Source: Cymbomonas tetramitiformis
Lineage: Eukaryota; Chlorophyta; Pyramimonadophyceae; Pyramimonadales; Pyramimonadaceae
DNA: 64,000 bases
Direction of reading: 5' to 3'
Assembly: GCA_001247695.2 (NCBI GenBank)
Contig: LGRX02035281.1
Coordinates: 17,957 to 81,956, forward strand
How positions within the stretch are numbered: position 1 is the stretch's first letter; the number at the start of each line of letters is the position of its first letter. Below, one piece after another: positions 42,645-54,302 of this stretch. The position numbers were made by a program, and so were the translations under genes. The notes below the pieces were generated by a model. That model did not search any database. It saw only the letters and a program-made list of their open reading frames with translations, and had not been told where the DNA came from.

Positions 42645-43191
42645 CAGTAATCACTCACATTTAAGGAAACTCGACGTTAAGGAAATAGCCAGCGTTTGGG
42701 GGGGGGGTACCCAACTCGATGAGAAAAGCTTGGATTTTCCGACTTATGAGATGGCCTGAAATAAGGAAAATGACCGCTGGCTGCCTAGCTGGAGAGGCAT
42801 TTCTTAAACTAAGAAAACTTTGCCGGGAAATTGACAAATATGGTATATTTGATGGGTTTTCATGATTTTTGCACAAAACTTGTCTTAAAGGTTTAAGTTC
42901 CTGATAGTCTGTTTCAGATATAATATCGTCATCAAAATCTTGCTTTAATTCTTTAAGCTGCGCACGGCTCTCAGGCTCCATTTTCTCGGAAAATGAACAC
43001 CTTAAGAGAACGGGCTGGCTAGGGAAGGTGTCCACGTGGATGGTTATGGAATTCGCTGGCTGGCTCACGAGATCGCGGTCCACTATCCATAGCGTTCTCT
43101 TATGACGCCGACGCGGCGGGGGCTACCCAACTCGATGAGAAAAGCTGACTGACCTGGATTTCTCTGTTTTCTTACAGGTGGGTGATTACTG
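42645..43191. mobile_element. MITE, 547 bp, same family as 12995-13217
   Basis: The left end CAGTAATCACTCACATTTAA and the complement of the right end CAGTAATCACCCACCTGTAA are terminal inverted repeats. TA lies outside both ends (42643-42644, 43192-43193). The ends resemble those of the 223-bp MITE (CAGTAAT...ATTTAAG). Inside, a minus-strand frame (42661-43083, ~140 codons) lacks an upstream ATG and reads like a short acidic protein piece (LKELKQDFDDDIISETDY); it may be captured host sequence. ACCCAACTCGATGAGAAAAG occurs twice (about 42709 and 43122), an internal duplication. Confidence 0.75.
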
Positions 43192-43193
43192 TA

Positions 43194-44668
43194 TTATGAC
43201 TTAAGCGATAAAGACATTGATAACATATTGAGCATGTTACCTCATGATATCATTGATACATACCAAGATTTTCGGCTCTTTACCAATGCCATGAAGGGAT
43301 TGAATCAACTCACAAAATGGAATGAATTTTCAAAGACCAAACCGAAGTATGATCATGAAAACAACATCAAGATATGGAATGCATGCAAACCCAATGAGTT
43401 TGATTCAATCTCATGGCTACTCTCCAAAGCAAAAAAGAAGATAGCCGTCAATCATCATAAAATGAAAAGACTTCCAAGGAATAAGATTAAACCTCATAGT
43501 GTCATAAGGCGTCCTAAATTACAAAATAAACAAGGATCGGACGTTCTAAAATTTGGAGAGTCATACATCATCAAATCGGGTTGTGCCACCGGAAAAACAA
43601 CAACATTCATGGACCACACTAAAGCCAATCTTGAAAAGAGAAACGGAATGAAGTTTATAAGCATTGTGTCAAGAGTGAGTTTGGCCGAAGATCACTATAC
43701 AAAGTTCAATGAGGCGGGGATCAATTGTAAAATTTATAACGATGAGGACGACTCGTTGAAGCAAGGAGATAACATTGTCATTCAATTAGATAGCTTGTGC
43801 ATGTTGAGTAGATTTGATTTGAAAGAGTATACCATTTTCATGGATGAGTGGAATTCTATATACGACCATCTTATAGGGTCTACAACCTTGAATACAATTA
43901 GGAGTCACATCTACCCATATCTCAAACACGTACTAAATACAAGTAGGAATTACATTGCAACCGATCAAGACATATGTGACGATTCTATTGAATTTTTGAA
44001 TACGATTAACAAGGAGTATATGTTCATATATAACAAGCACAAACATTTTTCGGGTGTTCCGATCTATGAGATTAAAAAAGAGAAAGACCTTAGAAAGATG
44101 ATATTAAAACAAGACAAGTACTTGATCCCAATGGACTCCGCTACCTTGGCCGAAGAATTGTATGCATATTTAAAACCACACCATGACGATTTAGTATTGA
44201 TCACCAAAAAGACCGACAAACTACCTAATTTCAACACTACCAAAAAGATAATATATAGTCCCAAAGTAGTGTATGGGATAGATTGCAACAATAAAGAGAT
44301 GAAACGTCCCGTGTTTGCACTATACAAAGAACATACCATCAACCCATTAGGCATGGCCCAACAAGTGATGAGAGAAAGAAACCCGACATGTGTATATGTC
44401 TTCTTTTACAAGCAAAAATACAAACCAAACCCGAAGACACTTGAAGATGTGAGAAACGATTTGGAGAGCACCCACACAATGGGATTAGAACTATTTAAGT
44501 TGCCGTCAATCCCAAAAGAATTGGCCGAGGAATACTTAGAATCTCGGGCACGATTTGAGTACAAGCAACTTTGTTACAACACCAATAAACGAGCTCACTT
44601 CATCAATATAATGAGAAATCAAGGGTTTGTGTTTGAGAATCAATATCTTAAAGCACAAAGGTTGATCG
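43194..44668 (+). pseudogene. Primase C-terminal/origin-binding helicase fragment, giant-virus-like
   Basis: About 490 codons open at both ends. The N-part (LSMLPHDIIDTYQDFRLF...WNEFSKTKPKYD...IWNAC) follows the PriCT-2 pattern found C-terminal to primase domains in large DNA viruses and mobile elements. Next comes a superfamily-2 helicase of the herpesvirus-OBP type seen in nucleocytoplasmic large DNA viruses: Walker A SGCATGKTT (43578-43604), SRVSLAEDHY (Ia), MDEWNS (Walker B), ATDQDI (III) and QQVMRERN (VI). Replication initiation would be the role in an intact virus. Here the 5' side is cut by module B and a MITE, and the 3' side by repeat DNA rich in GGACCTA; codons 44669-44781 are not homologous. 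I call it a truncated endogenous viral or virus-like relic. AT-rich codon use differs from the PIG-M exons. Confidence 0.7.
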
Positions 44669-46030
44669 GGCCTATCGCGGACCTACGAGCAATTCTCCTC
44701 CGGACCTATGGGCCTAACAGTTCTAGTATGGCCACACCACCGCTGGAAAGCCCCGGACCTACGGTGGGCCTATGGATTTAGGAGTGGTTTGTTGTCCAGA
44801 TGTATTTATCGGGGACAGGTCGAGCTTACAATGTGTGATGTGATCGGGGCCTACGGCGGACTTATTGAAAATTGTATCGAATAGGAAAGTTGAGATGTTG
44901 GCATGCATTTTACTATTCCCACGTTATGCTGATTTATAAGCAATCTTTAGATTTGGCAAATTACGGTGTGGATAAGGTCTGGATCCCTAGTAGAAAATAA
45001 TGCCTAAAACCGTCGGCAATGCTGGAGGCAAAAACTCCGCGCATGGCGAGCAGGGAAGATATCTTCCTGGGATTGGCCGGCCCGGGGCCGTGTCACGGAG
45101 GCCCGGGCCGAAGGCGGGCCGAAGGAAAAGTTGCGGATGGGCCGAGTCGCATTGAGGGGAAAATCGATAAATTTCCAAAATTTTATCGATTTTTGACAAA
45201 TTGTCATACTTAAAATTAAAATTTTGCGCCTGCGGCGGGCAATTTTGGGTTCGGGCCGAGACGGGCTGAAATGTGGCCGAAGTAAATTCCCAATGCGGGC
45301 CGAGTCACCTCAGCGGAAGATATCTACCCTGATGGCGAGTAATCTGGCTGGAACGTAGACCCGACGATGCATAGGGGAAATGCTCCACCGACCCGGATAT
45401 GGGTGAAAATATGCAAAAATCTGGCGAAAGTCGGTTAAGATCGAGTGAAAATTATTCGCCTGCGGCGCACAAAAAATGGGAGAAAGTCAACGCATTGGGT
45501 CCGAGTAATTAATTGGAGGTGCGCTGACACCAAAAACAATCGTCATTTTCTACTTGACCTGGGTCTTTATTGTCCGGAAAGAGAAGCCTTAGACGAATAA
45601 ATAAGTCAGGCATATGTGCATCGTGGTTTTTGAATAGGTTGAATTTGGTTTTATAAAGATTTTGGAACATTTCGGTATTTATTTTCTTGTAAACTTTTAG
45701 ATTTATTAAAAATTGTCTTGATATATGTCTAGTACTGTAACGCTATATAATCGACTCGTGGGATTCAAATATCAAGTCATGCATAATATAAGTGCATTGA
45801 TATGCCTTTGATGATGATAAGAGTGATTCGAACTCGAAGGGATGTACTAGATGAAACACTTGATTAGGCGAAATCTTATGTGTATTTGTTAACCTAGATA
45901 ACCCACATATAATATGTCAAATTGGACGGGCCGCAAGGACCTATGGCGGACCTATGACTATTTGAGTGAGGACCGCCCGGACCTATACGGGACCTACGAA
46001 ATCCAGAAAACGGGGGCTACGGTGATTTCT
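44669..46030. other. No gene; repeat-bounded segment
   Basis: Both ends carry imperfect copies of GGACCTATGGCGGACCTAT-type text (44672-44775, 44850-44870; 45924-46000), as if one element with such termini truncated the helicase. The interior holds a GC-rich patch with short palindromes (45065-45130) and AT-rich DNA. No coding frame is credible. Confidence 0.45.
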
Positions 46031-47000
46031 TGAAGACAGCAGCACTGCCTTTCAGGCAAATTACGCATTTCCGATGGCGTACGCGTTTCAGGCGTTATGC
46101 GTATTCCTGGCGGCGCGTGCGCTTCGGCTGACACGAGCACTTCCGGTGACACATGCGCCCTACTGATACGCACGCTGCAAGCGATGTGCAAGCTTCGGGC
46201 GATAAACGCAACTCGGACTGCGTGAACTGCGCCTTTCAGGTGATGCGCGCTGGCCTGGCGCTGTGCGACATTCAGGCGAGGTTCGCCATTCCGGTGAGGC
46301 ATGCACGTCGTCGATACACTGGTTCCAAGCGAACTGTGAACTTCGGGTGTCGTTGTGGCGAAACAGGCGGTGCGCGCGTCTCGGGCGATGCACGTGCTTC
46401 AGGCAACGGGCGCATTGCAGCAAACCGAGCATTTCAGGCGATGCGCACATTTCGTGCGAAGTGCGCCTTTCGGGCGAACCTGCCTTTCAGGCGACACGCG
46501 CCATCCTGGTGATGCGCGCCTTTCTGGTGATGTGCGCCGTCTGGGCGAAACGCGCCTTTCAGCCGGTGTGCGTCGTTCAGGCGGTGCGCGCCATTCAGGC
46601 GAGTCGAGCGTTTCGGGCGATACACGTGTTTCAGGCGACAGGCGCATTGCAGCGAATCGAGCATTTCAGGCGACGCGCCAATTTCGTGCGAAGTGCGCCT
46701 TTCGGGCGAACATGCCTTTCAGGCGACACGCGCCATCCTGGTGATGCGCGCCGTCCGGGCGGAACGCGCCCTTCAGGCGGTGTGTGCCTTTCGGGTAATG
46801 CGCGCCATTCAGGCGAACCAAGCGTTTCAGGCGAACGGGGCATTTCGGTCCGGGTACACGCGTTTCATCGATATGCGCATTTCAGGCGAACGCGTCTTTC
46901 CGGGCGAATGCGCCTTTCCTCGGAGCGAATGCGCCTTTTAGGCAGAGCGCGCCTTTCAGGCTGAACGCGCCTTTCGGGCCGCACGCGCCTTCGTCAGGCT
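46030..47000. repeat. Degenerate 21-bp minisatellite with higher-order units
   Basis: Repeats of about 21 bp on the theme GCGCGCCTTTCAGGCGA-TG fill almost 1 kb. A block containing GGGCGCATTGCAGCAAACCG recurs 232 bp later (46393 and 46625), so about 11 monomers form a higher-order unit. Because 21 is a multiple of three, frames stay open on both strands (heptads such as AFQATRA or SPERRAS). I treat these as non-coding. Confidence 0.85.
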
Positions 47001-49590
47001 TTTCAGGTGAGGGCAGGAGTCAGGAGTCAGGGAAATGGAGACAAGGGGAGTATAAGAGTGAGTAGGGAAGAGCGAGCGCGCTTGCGGAGCCGGCAGGTCG
47101 CTGCTGCCGGTGGGCTGCGAGCTTGAGGGTGACGTGCGTCTATTGTGGGCTGCTACCCGCCAGTGAAGCTGTTTTCGCGGACCTGCACACCAAGCCACAC
47201 AAAGCCTCCCCCAACCCGAAAAAGCAAGGAAAGGTGCACGAGCCATTCAGAGAGAGACTCTGTATGGCTGGAAGGGCCGAAAGCAGGTGTCGCAGTTGGC
47301 ATGGCACTTGAAAGGTCGCAGAGCTGCGCAAAGCTAGCGTCTCAGGCGCCATGGCTGCGAAGCACTGCACCCGTGCTGATGAGTCACAACAGAAGCACAC
47401 TCAACAAAAGTTGCTGACCCAATCTGCCACAAAGTTTGAAAAACCATGTCAGGCATGCACACGCTGGCCTGAAGTGCACTGAGCCTATGGCTGCCGTGTC
47501 ACTCCGCGCGCGAGCCTGGTGCCATCACATAGGAGTTCACACACAAGTGAAAACAAAGGAGATCCGAGGAATATTTTCAAAACCAACGAAGAGGTTCGGC
47601 ACCCTGTTAGGTGATACCGTTCCAGCAGAACAAAACAACACTTTGCAATTGGGCATTCACTGCGGCTCGCGTGTCGTGCGCCCAGGTCGCGGCACGAGCG
47701 GCTCCTGCGGTGAATGCCCCCAACCTGCCACAAGGCCTAGTTGGTGCCCTTCGAGTAGCCAAGCACGAGTTCACGTCGAAAATTATGAAAGAAACTGCGG
47801 GCAAAGGCGTGCTTCGAGCACACGCATGGCAAAAAGGCATGGGTAAGGTGTCCAGACCCGAGCTGGCGCGTCGCCAACCATGAATTCCCACAACCTGTCA
47901 TACAGGCCCGTCGGGGAATTCACCGCTGCCAACACCCACATGGGTCGAATTCACAAATACAAACACACTAAAAACTGAAGGGAAAACATTCGGCTGCCAT
48001 GCTGTCAAAAGGTTGCAGTCAGGTGTTTGGACTCGAGCTGGCGCGCCGTAAGCCGTGAATTCCCACAACCTGTCACACAGGTCCGTTCGGGGAATTCAAC
48101 GTTGCCACAGCCTGCGCAGGTCGAATTCGCAAAGGTAAACATCATACAAACTGTGGGAAAAACATGGGTTCGGCTACAACCTCGTCAAACAGCAAAAGTC
48201 AGGTGTCACGGCTCGAGTTAGCGCGGCTACGGTTGTGCATTCCCAAACGCCGGTCACATACGCCGGTTTGAGCATATTCAGCAAGCAAGCCCTGCGAGGT
48301 TCGAATTCGCATAGCAAATGGTGCAAAATATGGCACAAAAAGGCCGGGCGCATCGTGCCCACACGTGAATACCGCTGAGAGTGCCTGTAACGGTTCGCCG
48401 CGTCGCGGGTGTGAATTTATGACAAACGCAGCTTCGGGCTATCTCGCCGCTAGGCGCTCAACGGGAAAAATGCGCCTCTGTGGGAATTCACGAGCGTGTT
48501 CTGAATTCGTGAACGTTTTCGGACAGCTGCGGATCTCCACCGCTGCGGAACGGCGATATACGTGTCTATCGTTGTGCTACGTAAAACATGTCAGGCGGCA
48601 ACGCGCTTCTGCCGCGCCTGCTCGTAGATTCGCAAAACGGGCGCGGGCCTAACTTGCACTCGCAGACTGTAGATTCAGGCTCAGATGGAAGCATGAAAAG
48701 CAGAAAGGCAAACGAGCAACACAGGGGGCAATTCACAGATAAAGCGAACACCCCGGCACGACTTCGCACACACATCAGAGTGGCGTGCCGGCACTCTGGG
48801 GATCCGAACCAGACTCTTACAAACTGCTAGTGACAAAGCTCTCATGTGGATTCGAAGCATATGTATGTATATATCACATTTAATACTAGGCCACAAGAGG
48901 CAAATATCACTGTCCCGCAGAATGGTTTTGAAAGGTTCGGATCTCCTTTTCGAAAGCAGGAGCTAGCTAAATACTCAAGCGAGCATAGTGGAAGTCCGTG
49001 AATGCCATTGTCGTTTCGGATGCCCTGTGACCATTGGTTCCCAGTGACAGCGGCGTTTGGTGTCAACGCGCGCTTGCGTTTGCCCTGTCATGCATCGCCG
49101 AGACGTCATGTGTGGTCGTGTCGTGATGTCACTTCGCGTGATGTCATGCTTGACGCTCTGCGGTGCTCGCGGATCGGCACGGGCTGGTCGCGGCGACGTC
49201 GATGTAGCGCTTGGCGAGGCGTCGTGCATGATTTATACTGGGAGGGAGATCTGAGCTGGAAGGTGAACGTGATATGCTCCGGGCGCTCGAGCGGACAATG
49301 AACTGGGGTAGGACCGTGACTGAGGGGGGAATGACAATTACTGAAAAAGGGGGTCATGGTTGGGGCGTTTGCTGTCGGCTGAGACGGGCGCGATGGGGGC
49401 AAATGCGGTGGGGTCTGACATGGGCTGCGGTAGCGTGACTAAATATGGGGGGCCTGACAGGCCCGTCAAGGGTGCTCGAGGGACCCCTTCTAAGCGTGTT
49501 TGATGTTGTGACAAGATAGCATCCCGCTGAATGCTGTGTGAAAACATAGCATGTACACCAAGAAATAAATGCACACGACAAGCACACCCT
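47001..49590. other. Intergenic DNA with a ~175-bp repeat
   Basis: No recognised gene. From about 47680 to 48330 there are four diverged units marked by GGTGTTTGGACTCGAGCTGG-like starts (47848, 48022, 48202) and AATTCCCACAACCTGTCA. The flank at 49586-49590 (ACCCT) is the left target duplication of the outer LTR element. Confidence 0.5.
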
Positions 49591-49848
49591 TGATGAGAAG
49601 TGAGATTCTCTGGTTGGTGGGGGATATATATATATATAGTCAGATATATATCTATCACAGAACGTGCAGTCAGTGAACACTCGCTTTCGGAATACTAAGA
49701 TGATAACATAAAATACTTTAGGGGTTTTATGCATCTGTGTTCCGAGCTACCGAGACGCATGCTACGTGTGACACGGCTCTCCGAAGGAGGACAGCAGGAG
49801 ACAGGCCCCCCCACTTTATAGTGGGGGGGTAAATCGGTCTACCCGTGA
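49591..49848 (-). repeat. 3' LTR of element 2
   Basis: Reads TCACGGGTAGACC... on the minus strand and contains two stretches able to form hairpins: CCCCCCACTTTATAGTGGGGG and the TA-rich ATATATCT region. Preceded by the tract ...GGAGGTGGTG. Confidence 0.93.
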
Positions 49849-50104
49849 CACCACCTCCTCCAGAAGGAGAGAGGTGGAAACAGGGAGCAGTGTCAATAGG
49901 CCTGCCGGCCATCCCACAGCAAGAAATCTAAGGAGCCTTTTTCAGCTCAGCTAGAGGGGCATCCGCCGGCGCTAGTTCATGCTGCTTAGATTGAAACAGA
50001 GCAGGGCTACACATAATTGTCTAGTGAATCAGGGTTTGGGCTCTGGAGCAGGCGGCGGCGACGTTCTCGATGACAGAGGACGTCGAGCGTAAGGAAGACG
50101 ATGT
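49849..50104. other. Element 2 3' internal region
   Basis: Untranslated region between the stop of the 143-residue protein and the 3' LTR. The purine-rich tract directly before the LTR (minus strand, ending GGTGGTG) is the presumed plus-strand primer. Confidence 0.6.
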
Positions 50105-50536
50105 TCAGCCAATGCCCGTGCGGTGCCAAGGCCAAAAGCGGCCAGGCACCACCAAAGCGAATGCACCGACGAAGAAAGGGTGAGGAGGCGTAAGGTGGAA
50201 AATGCGGTGAAGGGATGTGGTCGAGCTCATGGGAAAAGGCTTGAAAGGGATGATGGTGAAGGGTGAAGTGGGCGTGACAACACCACCAGACACCACCAGA
50301 TGGTGACCAAGGGGCGCACAAGGTGAAGGCGAGGGAAGGGGAGGGATGAGGTCGAAATAGCCAAAGCACTCGTTGTCGATGGTGAGCGCGATGGACTCGA
50401 GCTTGGTGTCTGGTGCGCAAACACCACCAGACACCACCAGACCATAGCCAATGGTAGGATGTTGCCGATGTACTCGAAGAGTAATCAACGCTGAACGAAC
50501 AGCGGCCATACGTGCACGCTGAGGTCCAGTAGACAT
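50105..50536 (-). CDS. Element 2 protein, 143 residues
   Basis: ATG at 50536 gives MSTGPQRARMAAVRSALITL; the frame ends in TGA after HRTGIG. It aligns along its length with the element 3 protein: RSAL[IV][ST]LR[VL]HRQH, DLVVSGG/GLVVSGGVCAP, HLVVSGGV/HLVVCGGV and a common C-terminus ending GIG. Conservation between two distinct LTR families, including the stop position, argues that it is translated. It has no recognisable zinc knuckle, protease or RT motif; a diverged Gag-like role is possible but unproven. Confidence 0.55.
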   Translation of the reverse strand: MSTGPQRARMAAVRSALITLRVHRQHPTIGYGLVVSGGVCAPDTKLESIALTIDNECFGYFDLIPPLPSPSPCAPLGHHLVVSGGVVTPTSPFTIIPFKPFPMSSTTSLHRIFHLTPPHPFFVGAFALVVPGRFWPWHRTGIG

Positions 50537-50969
50537 GGTCGCTGACCACTGACCGCTGACTGCAGAATCCGCGAACCCAAAGCTAGGGTTCCCAAGCGAA
50601 AAGCTAACTTCTCGTAAAATTAAGCAAATCAAACGATGAAAGGGTCGAAAGGGTCAAATTGGGGTAGATTTTTGCGAGGAAAACGCCGGTGAGGTCAAAA
50701 TAGTCGTACGGTAAGCCAGCTTTGCTGCAGGAGAAGCGCTGCTGGCCAGAAAGTCAAAAAGGTTGCGGTAAAGCGGCATTTCGGTCGTTGATGCCGGAGT
50801 GGTAAAGCGACATCTCGGTAATCATGTCGGGGCGGTAGTCGGTGTAGTTCGACGAGACTCTCGGTGTCGGTAATCGGTAAGGGTAAAATCGGTGATGCAG
50901 TAGCGGTAGTCGGTGAAGTTCGACGAGACTTGCGGTAGTCGGTACGTTCGGCGAGACGGAAATTAGAAT
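50537..50969. other. Element 2 5' leader, part interrupted by element 3
   Basis: Leader upstream of the ATG on the minus strand. It contains short repeats of TCGGTAGTCGGTAAAG type (50760-50960). AGAAT at 50965-50969 is the left target duplication of element 3. Confidence 0.6.
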
Positions 50970-51219
50970 TTATAAGAAAGTAGATATATTGGCAATATAT
51001 TCACTGCCAGAAAGATGTCAGAGGCACAGTGAGGTAGGGTTCACGGTTGTCTAAAGTCAGATTAAACGTAAGATACTCGGGTTTTATATGTCGGACACAC
51101 GGTGACACACGAGCGGAGCAACGGGCAGGCACTGCAGGTGACATCCGAGCAGGCGAGGGGTGACACAGGGCACCACAGACCTCTCCCCTTATGGGGGGTG
51201 AAAGTCAGTGTTCCCATGA
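50970..51219 (-). repeat. 3' LTR of element 3
   Basis: Minus strand begins TCATGGGAACACTG and ends CTTTCTTATAA. Contains the hairpin-like ACCTCTCCCCTTATGGGGGG. Differs from the other LTR of the pair at only a few bases. Confidence 0.93.
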
Positions 51220-51404
51220 CACCACCTCACCCCGAAGGTGGGAGGTGCACTGCAGGGCCAGCCGGTACTCCCGGGCAGGCGGCTAGGAGAAATGTAATGT
51301 TACTCTAGTTACTAGCCAACTCGTGATTGTCAATCGAGGTTTCAATCTAGGCAGGCTAAAAAACGGCGGCGGCGGCGCTCCCAATGATGTGAAGCACCAG
51401 CCCA

Positions 51405-51656
51405 TACTGGAATATCCTAGTTCACTAGATATCAGAAACTCCCGAACTGTGTGGATAAACTCTGAAGATAAATAAACCCTAAGCTAGATATACCCGGAAC
51501 GGTCTCGGACGGTTTCGGAGTCTAGCCTACCTGTGACACAGCGTGTGTCACAGCACGAACCTATAGATCAGTCAGCAGTCCAGTGTTGGTCCTAGGAGTC
51601 TGTCATAGGGGCCTGACCGGGACTCCCAGTCAGGGCTGCCTATACAGATTTTAGCA
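51405..51656 (-). repeat. 3' LTR of element 1
   Basis: On the minus strand runs from TGCTAAAATC to GATATTCCAGTA. It holds the palindrome TGTGACACAGCGTGTGTCACA. Directly preceded by CTGGGGTGGTG, the presumed polypurine tract. Confidence 0.93.
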
Positions 51657-51974
51657 CACCACCCCAGCACTGTGGGTGGTGACTGTCTAGGAGAGTCAGA
51701 AAATGTAAGATAAGTCAGGGCAGGAGCCAGGTTGACAGACCTAACTGCTAATCCAACTGTGCAATTCTGAAACACAAATTGGAAACCCTCTAGCTAGCAC
51801 AGGTGCAGAAACCTACGGGCATTGTGCACCCGCTAAACAATTGAAAGGCACCGAGCTAGCAAGCCAGAATGTAACCTGTAGATGTCAAAAGCAAAACATA
51901 AACCAGAAAAGTTGTTGAAGTCACCGGAGTTCCGCACACCACCATGTTGGTGTGCATCCAGAGTGAACAAGAAG
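51657..51974. other. Element 1 3' internal region
   Basis: Between the end of the gag-frame remnants and the 3' LTR. No coding frame; ends in the purine-rich tract. Confidence 0.5.
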
Positions 51975-54302
51975 TCAATCGACAGCACCAAAGTAGCCAG
52001 CTGTGGTCTCAATCAAGTCGGACCCGAAGGGAGGGTTCCCGAAAGGACCTCTCTCATGTAGAGCCACACCGTAGAAGAAGGCCATGTCGAAGCTCAAATC
52101 TGCCTGAGCAAGATCCTGAAAGATGTCAGGGGGCTCAGGCGGCTCAAGCGGTGGCACATTGTCAGCCACAAAGAAACCCTGAGCCGGGATCACTGACTCA
52201 ACAAATTCACTCGTGGAGAAAATTGACGGAGTCTCCCAATCGAGATCACCACCAGGCGAAGGCAATCCCGCAGCCGACTGAGCATCGGGCACAGCTGCCA
52301 CCCCCATGATCGAGATGCAAAGAACGAGGGAAAGGAGGAAAGGAATTCCCCACGGCCCAACCGTGGCAGGAAAGCCCCAGGGCGGCTTCCCACAACCGTA
52401 GGTCCTCTGCTCGCCACGGGCGGCCCGGAAACATGATTGGCCGACGGAGGCGAACCCCGCGGCTTCAGCCGGAAGCTGCCGTCGGCAAAGTCCTCGTAGT
52501 CGTCGGTGTCGTAGCCGGTGAGGTCAACCGGCGCGATGGCGGCGTGGTTGACAGTCTGAACGAACCCAGGGAACTCACCGTCCGTCGTGGCAGTCACCCA
52601 CGCCGATTGAAGCGGCACGGGCTTCACATCCTCCTCCTGCGAGACAGGTATAGCAGGGGCCGGCACGGCGGATGCCGATGCCGCCGCACCACCTGCCGGA
52701 ACCTGCTCCTCCGGCATGTTCCCCGCTGCCGCGGGGCCGCACACCAGAGCCGATGCATGCGGCTCGAGAACCGCCCGTGGCGGGAAGGATGCGTGGGTGT
52801 AGTGCACCTTGCAGTTTGCCGCGGCATGGACCTCCGCGGCGAGATCGTCCAGCCGCTGATGAATGTCGTCACCTGCGGGCTCGTCAGCAGGCTGCTGCGG
52901 CTCTACCGTGAAGCCGTAGGCGGACACGTCGATCCCGCCCACCGCACCCGCACAGAGTACCGCAGGCGGCCCGTACGTAGATGCCGCAGTGGCAAAAGCC
53001 TCGGCCCCATCATCCGCCGCCTGCTGGAACAGGGCACACATGGCCAATGCACGCACCCCCTCCGCGTCCTCCTCGTCGATGGGAATGCAGAATGCCGCGG
53101 CCGAGTGCGGGGGATGCTGACGCCCGCCCAACGGACAGTCGCGGTAGAAGTGGTACTGCTCACCTTTTCCCGCCTTCTTGCACCTCCCGCAAAAGGGCTT
53201 CGCCTTCTGGTCGTCACGGTCGAAACCGACCGCAGCAGGCAGCGGGTGCGTGCCGACACGGAATCCCCGCTGCGTACCGCGCTGCTGCTGCTGCCGCTGC
53301 TGACGCTGCGGCTGCTGCCGCTGCGCTGCGCCGCGGTGCGTCCGCCCCGCGTTGTTGTCGTAGCAAGTCCTTGAAGCTCGTTGATCTTGTTGAGGAGGGC
53401 ACCGTACTCGGTGCTGGAGAGCTGCGCGGAGATGCCGCTCTTGCCCGAGACTGCCTTCCCCGCCCCCGTCTGCGCCCAAGCCTGATAGATCTCCACCACA
53501 AGGGAGCGGAGAGACGCCAAGGAGACATGCGCGAGATCGGCCGCGAGAGGGTACCGCACCTTGACCGCGGTGTAAAACACCGGGTCCAGCCGGTTGTAGA
53601 GGGAGAGCTTCCTGGTCTCCTCGGGGGGTGTCCAGTCCGTAGCTTTGTTATCCCGCACCAGACGCTGTTCCCGAGCCAAGATGGGCTGCGGGTCAGTGTC
53701 CGCGGGATAACGCAACGCGGCGTGCTCCTCCTGGTGCGATTCACGTAGCGCCACTGGTACGCAGCCCTTGATGATGTCCACAAGAGCTCGCCGTCCATCA
53801 CGGTCAGACGAGGCGTCGGTGCCAGTCAGCCAGACGTAGGCGTTGCTGTGTTTCTCGACAACCAGAGCCAGAACGTCGTAGAGCAAGCCGTTGACCTTGG
53901 CCACCACACGAGCCAGAGGGTCGTCGAGGTCAAAGGATGCCAGCTCCAGCCCAGCCGAATGAAACTCCGTACGCAGCTGCACCACCAGCTCGGAGAGGAG
54001 GCCAGCGTCGTCTGTACCGCGGAAATGGTGCTTTTTGTCACCAAGGACATCCTCGCGGATACAGTACCCTTGGCCCACTGGCGGTGTAGACGCGCCTTGT
54101 AGACTTCGTCAACCAGCTTGCTCTGCTCCTGCAAGTACTTCCTGGTCGCCACGTCTGCATCCTCGTTGGAATTCGGAGCGGGGGTCGGAACAGTTGGCGT
54201 ACGCACCGTCGGACTGTTCCGAACCCCGTCTAATAGCCTCAGTGAGGCGTCGATGTCACTGTCCCTGTCCAGGGACTTCTTCGCTCGGGTCAACATGCCC
54301 AT
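51975..54302 (-). pseudogene. Gag polyprotein of element 1, frameshifted
   Basis: Starts at 54302 (MGMLTRAKKSLDRDSD). About 75 codons on, the frame changes near 54075 to one that runs to about 53360 and reads as a typical helical Gag body (EIYQAWAQTGAGKAV). It then changes near 53360 to a Gln/Arg-rich linker followed by FCGRCKKAGKGEQYHFYRDC, a zinc knuckle with a long Cys-His spacing (C-x2-C-x9-H-x4-C). The acidic, Pro/Ala-rich tail continues to about 52300, then in yet another frame (GDLDWETPSIFSTSE) to 51975. Three indels are needed, although the LTRs are almost identical. Either this copy was defective when it jumped and was helped in trans, or the frame changes reflect assembly errors. 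The protein would package the element RNA. Confidence 0.65.

Noticed and set aside
42661..43083. Independent minus-strand gene
   Set aside because: It lies wholly within the MITE between its inverted ends and lacks an upstream ATG; at most a captured fragment.
48280..48330. tRNA gene from GAGGTTCGAATTCG
   Set aside because: Resembles a B box but there are no A box, acceptor stem or anticodon arm at proper distances; it is part of the ~175-bp repeat.
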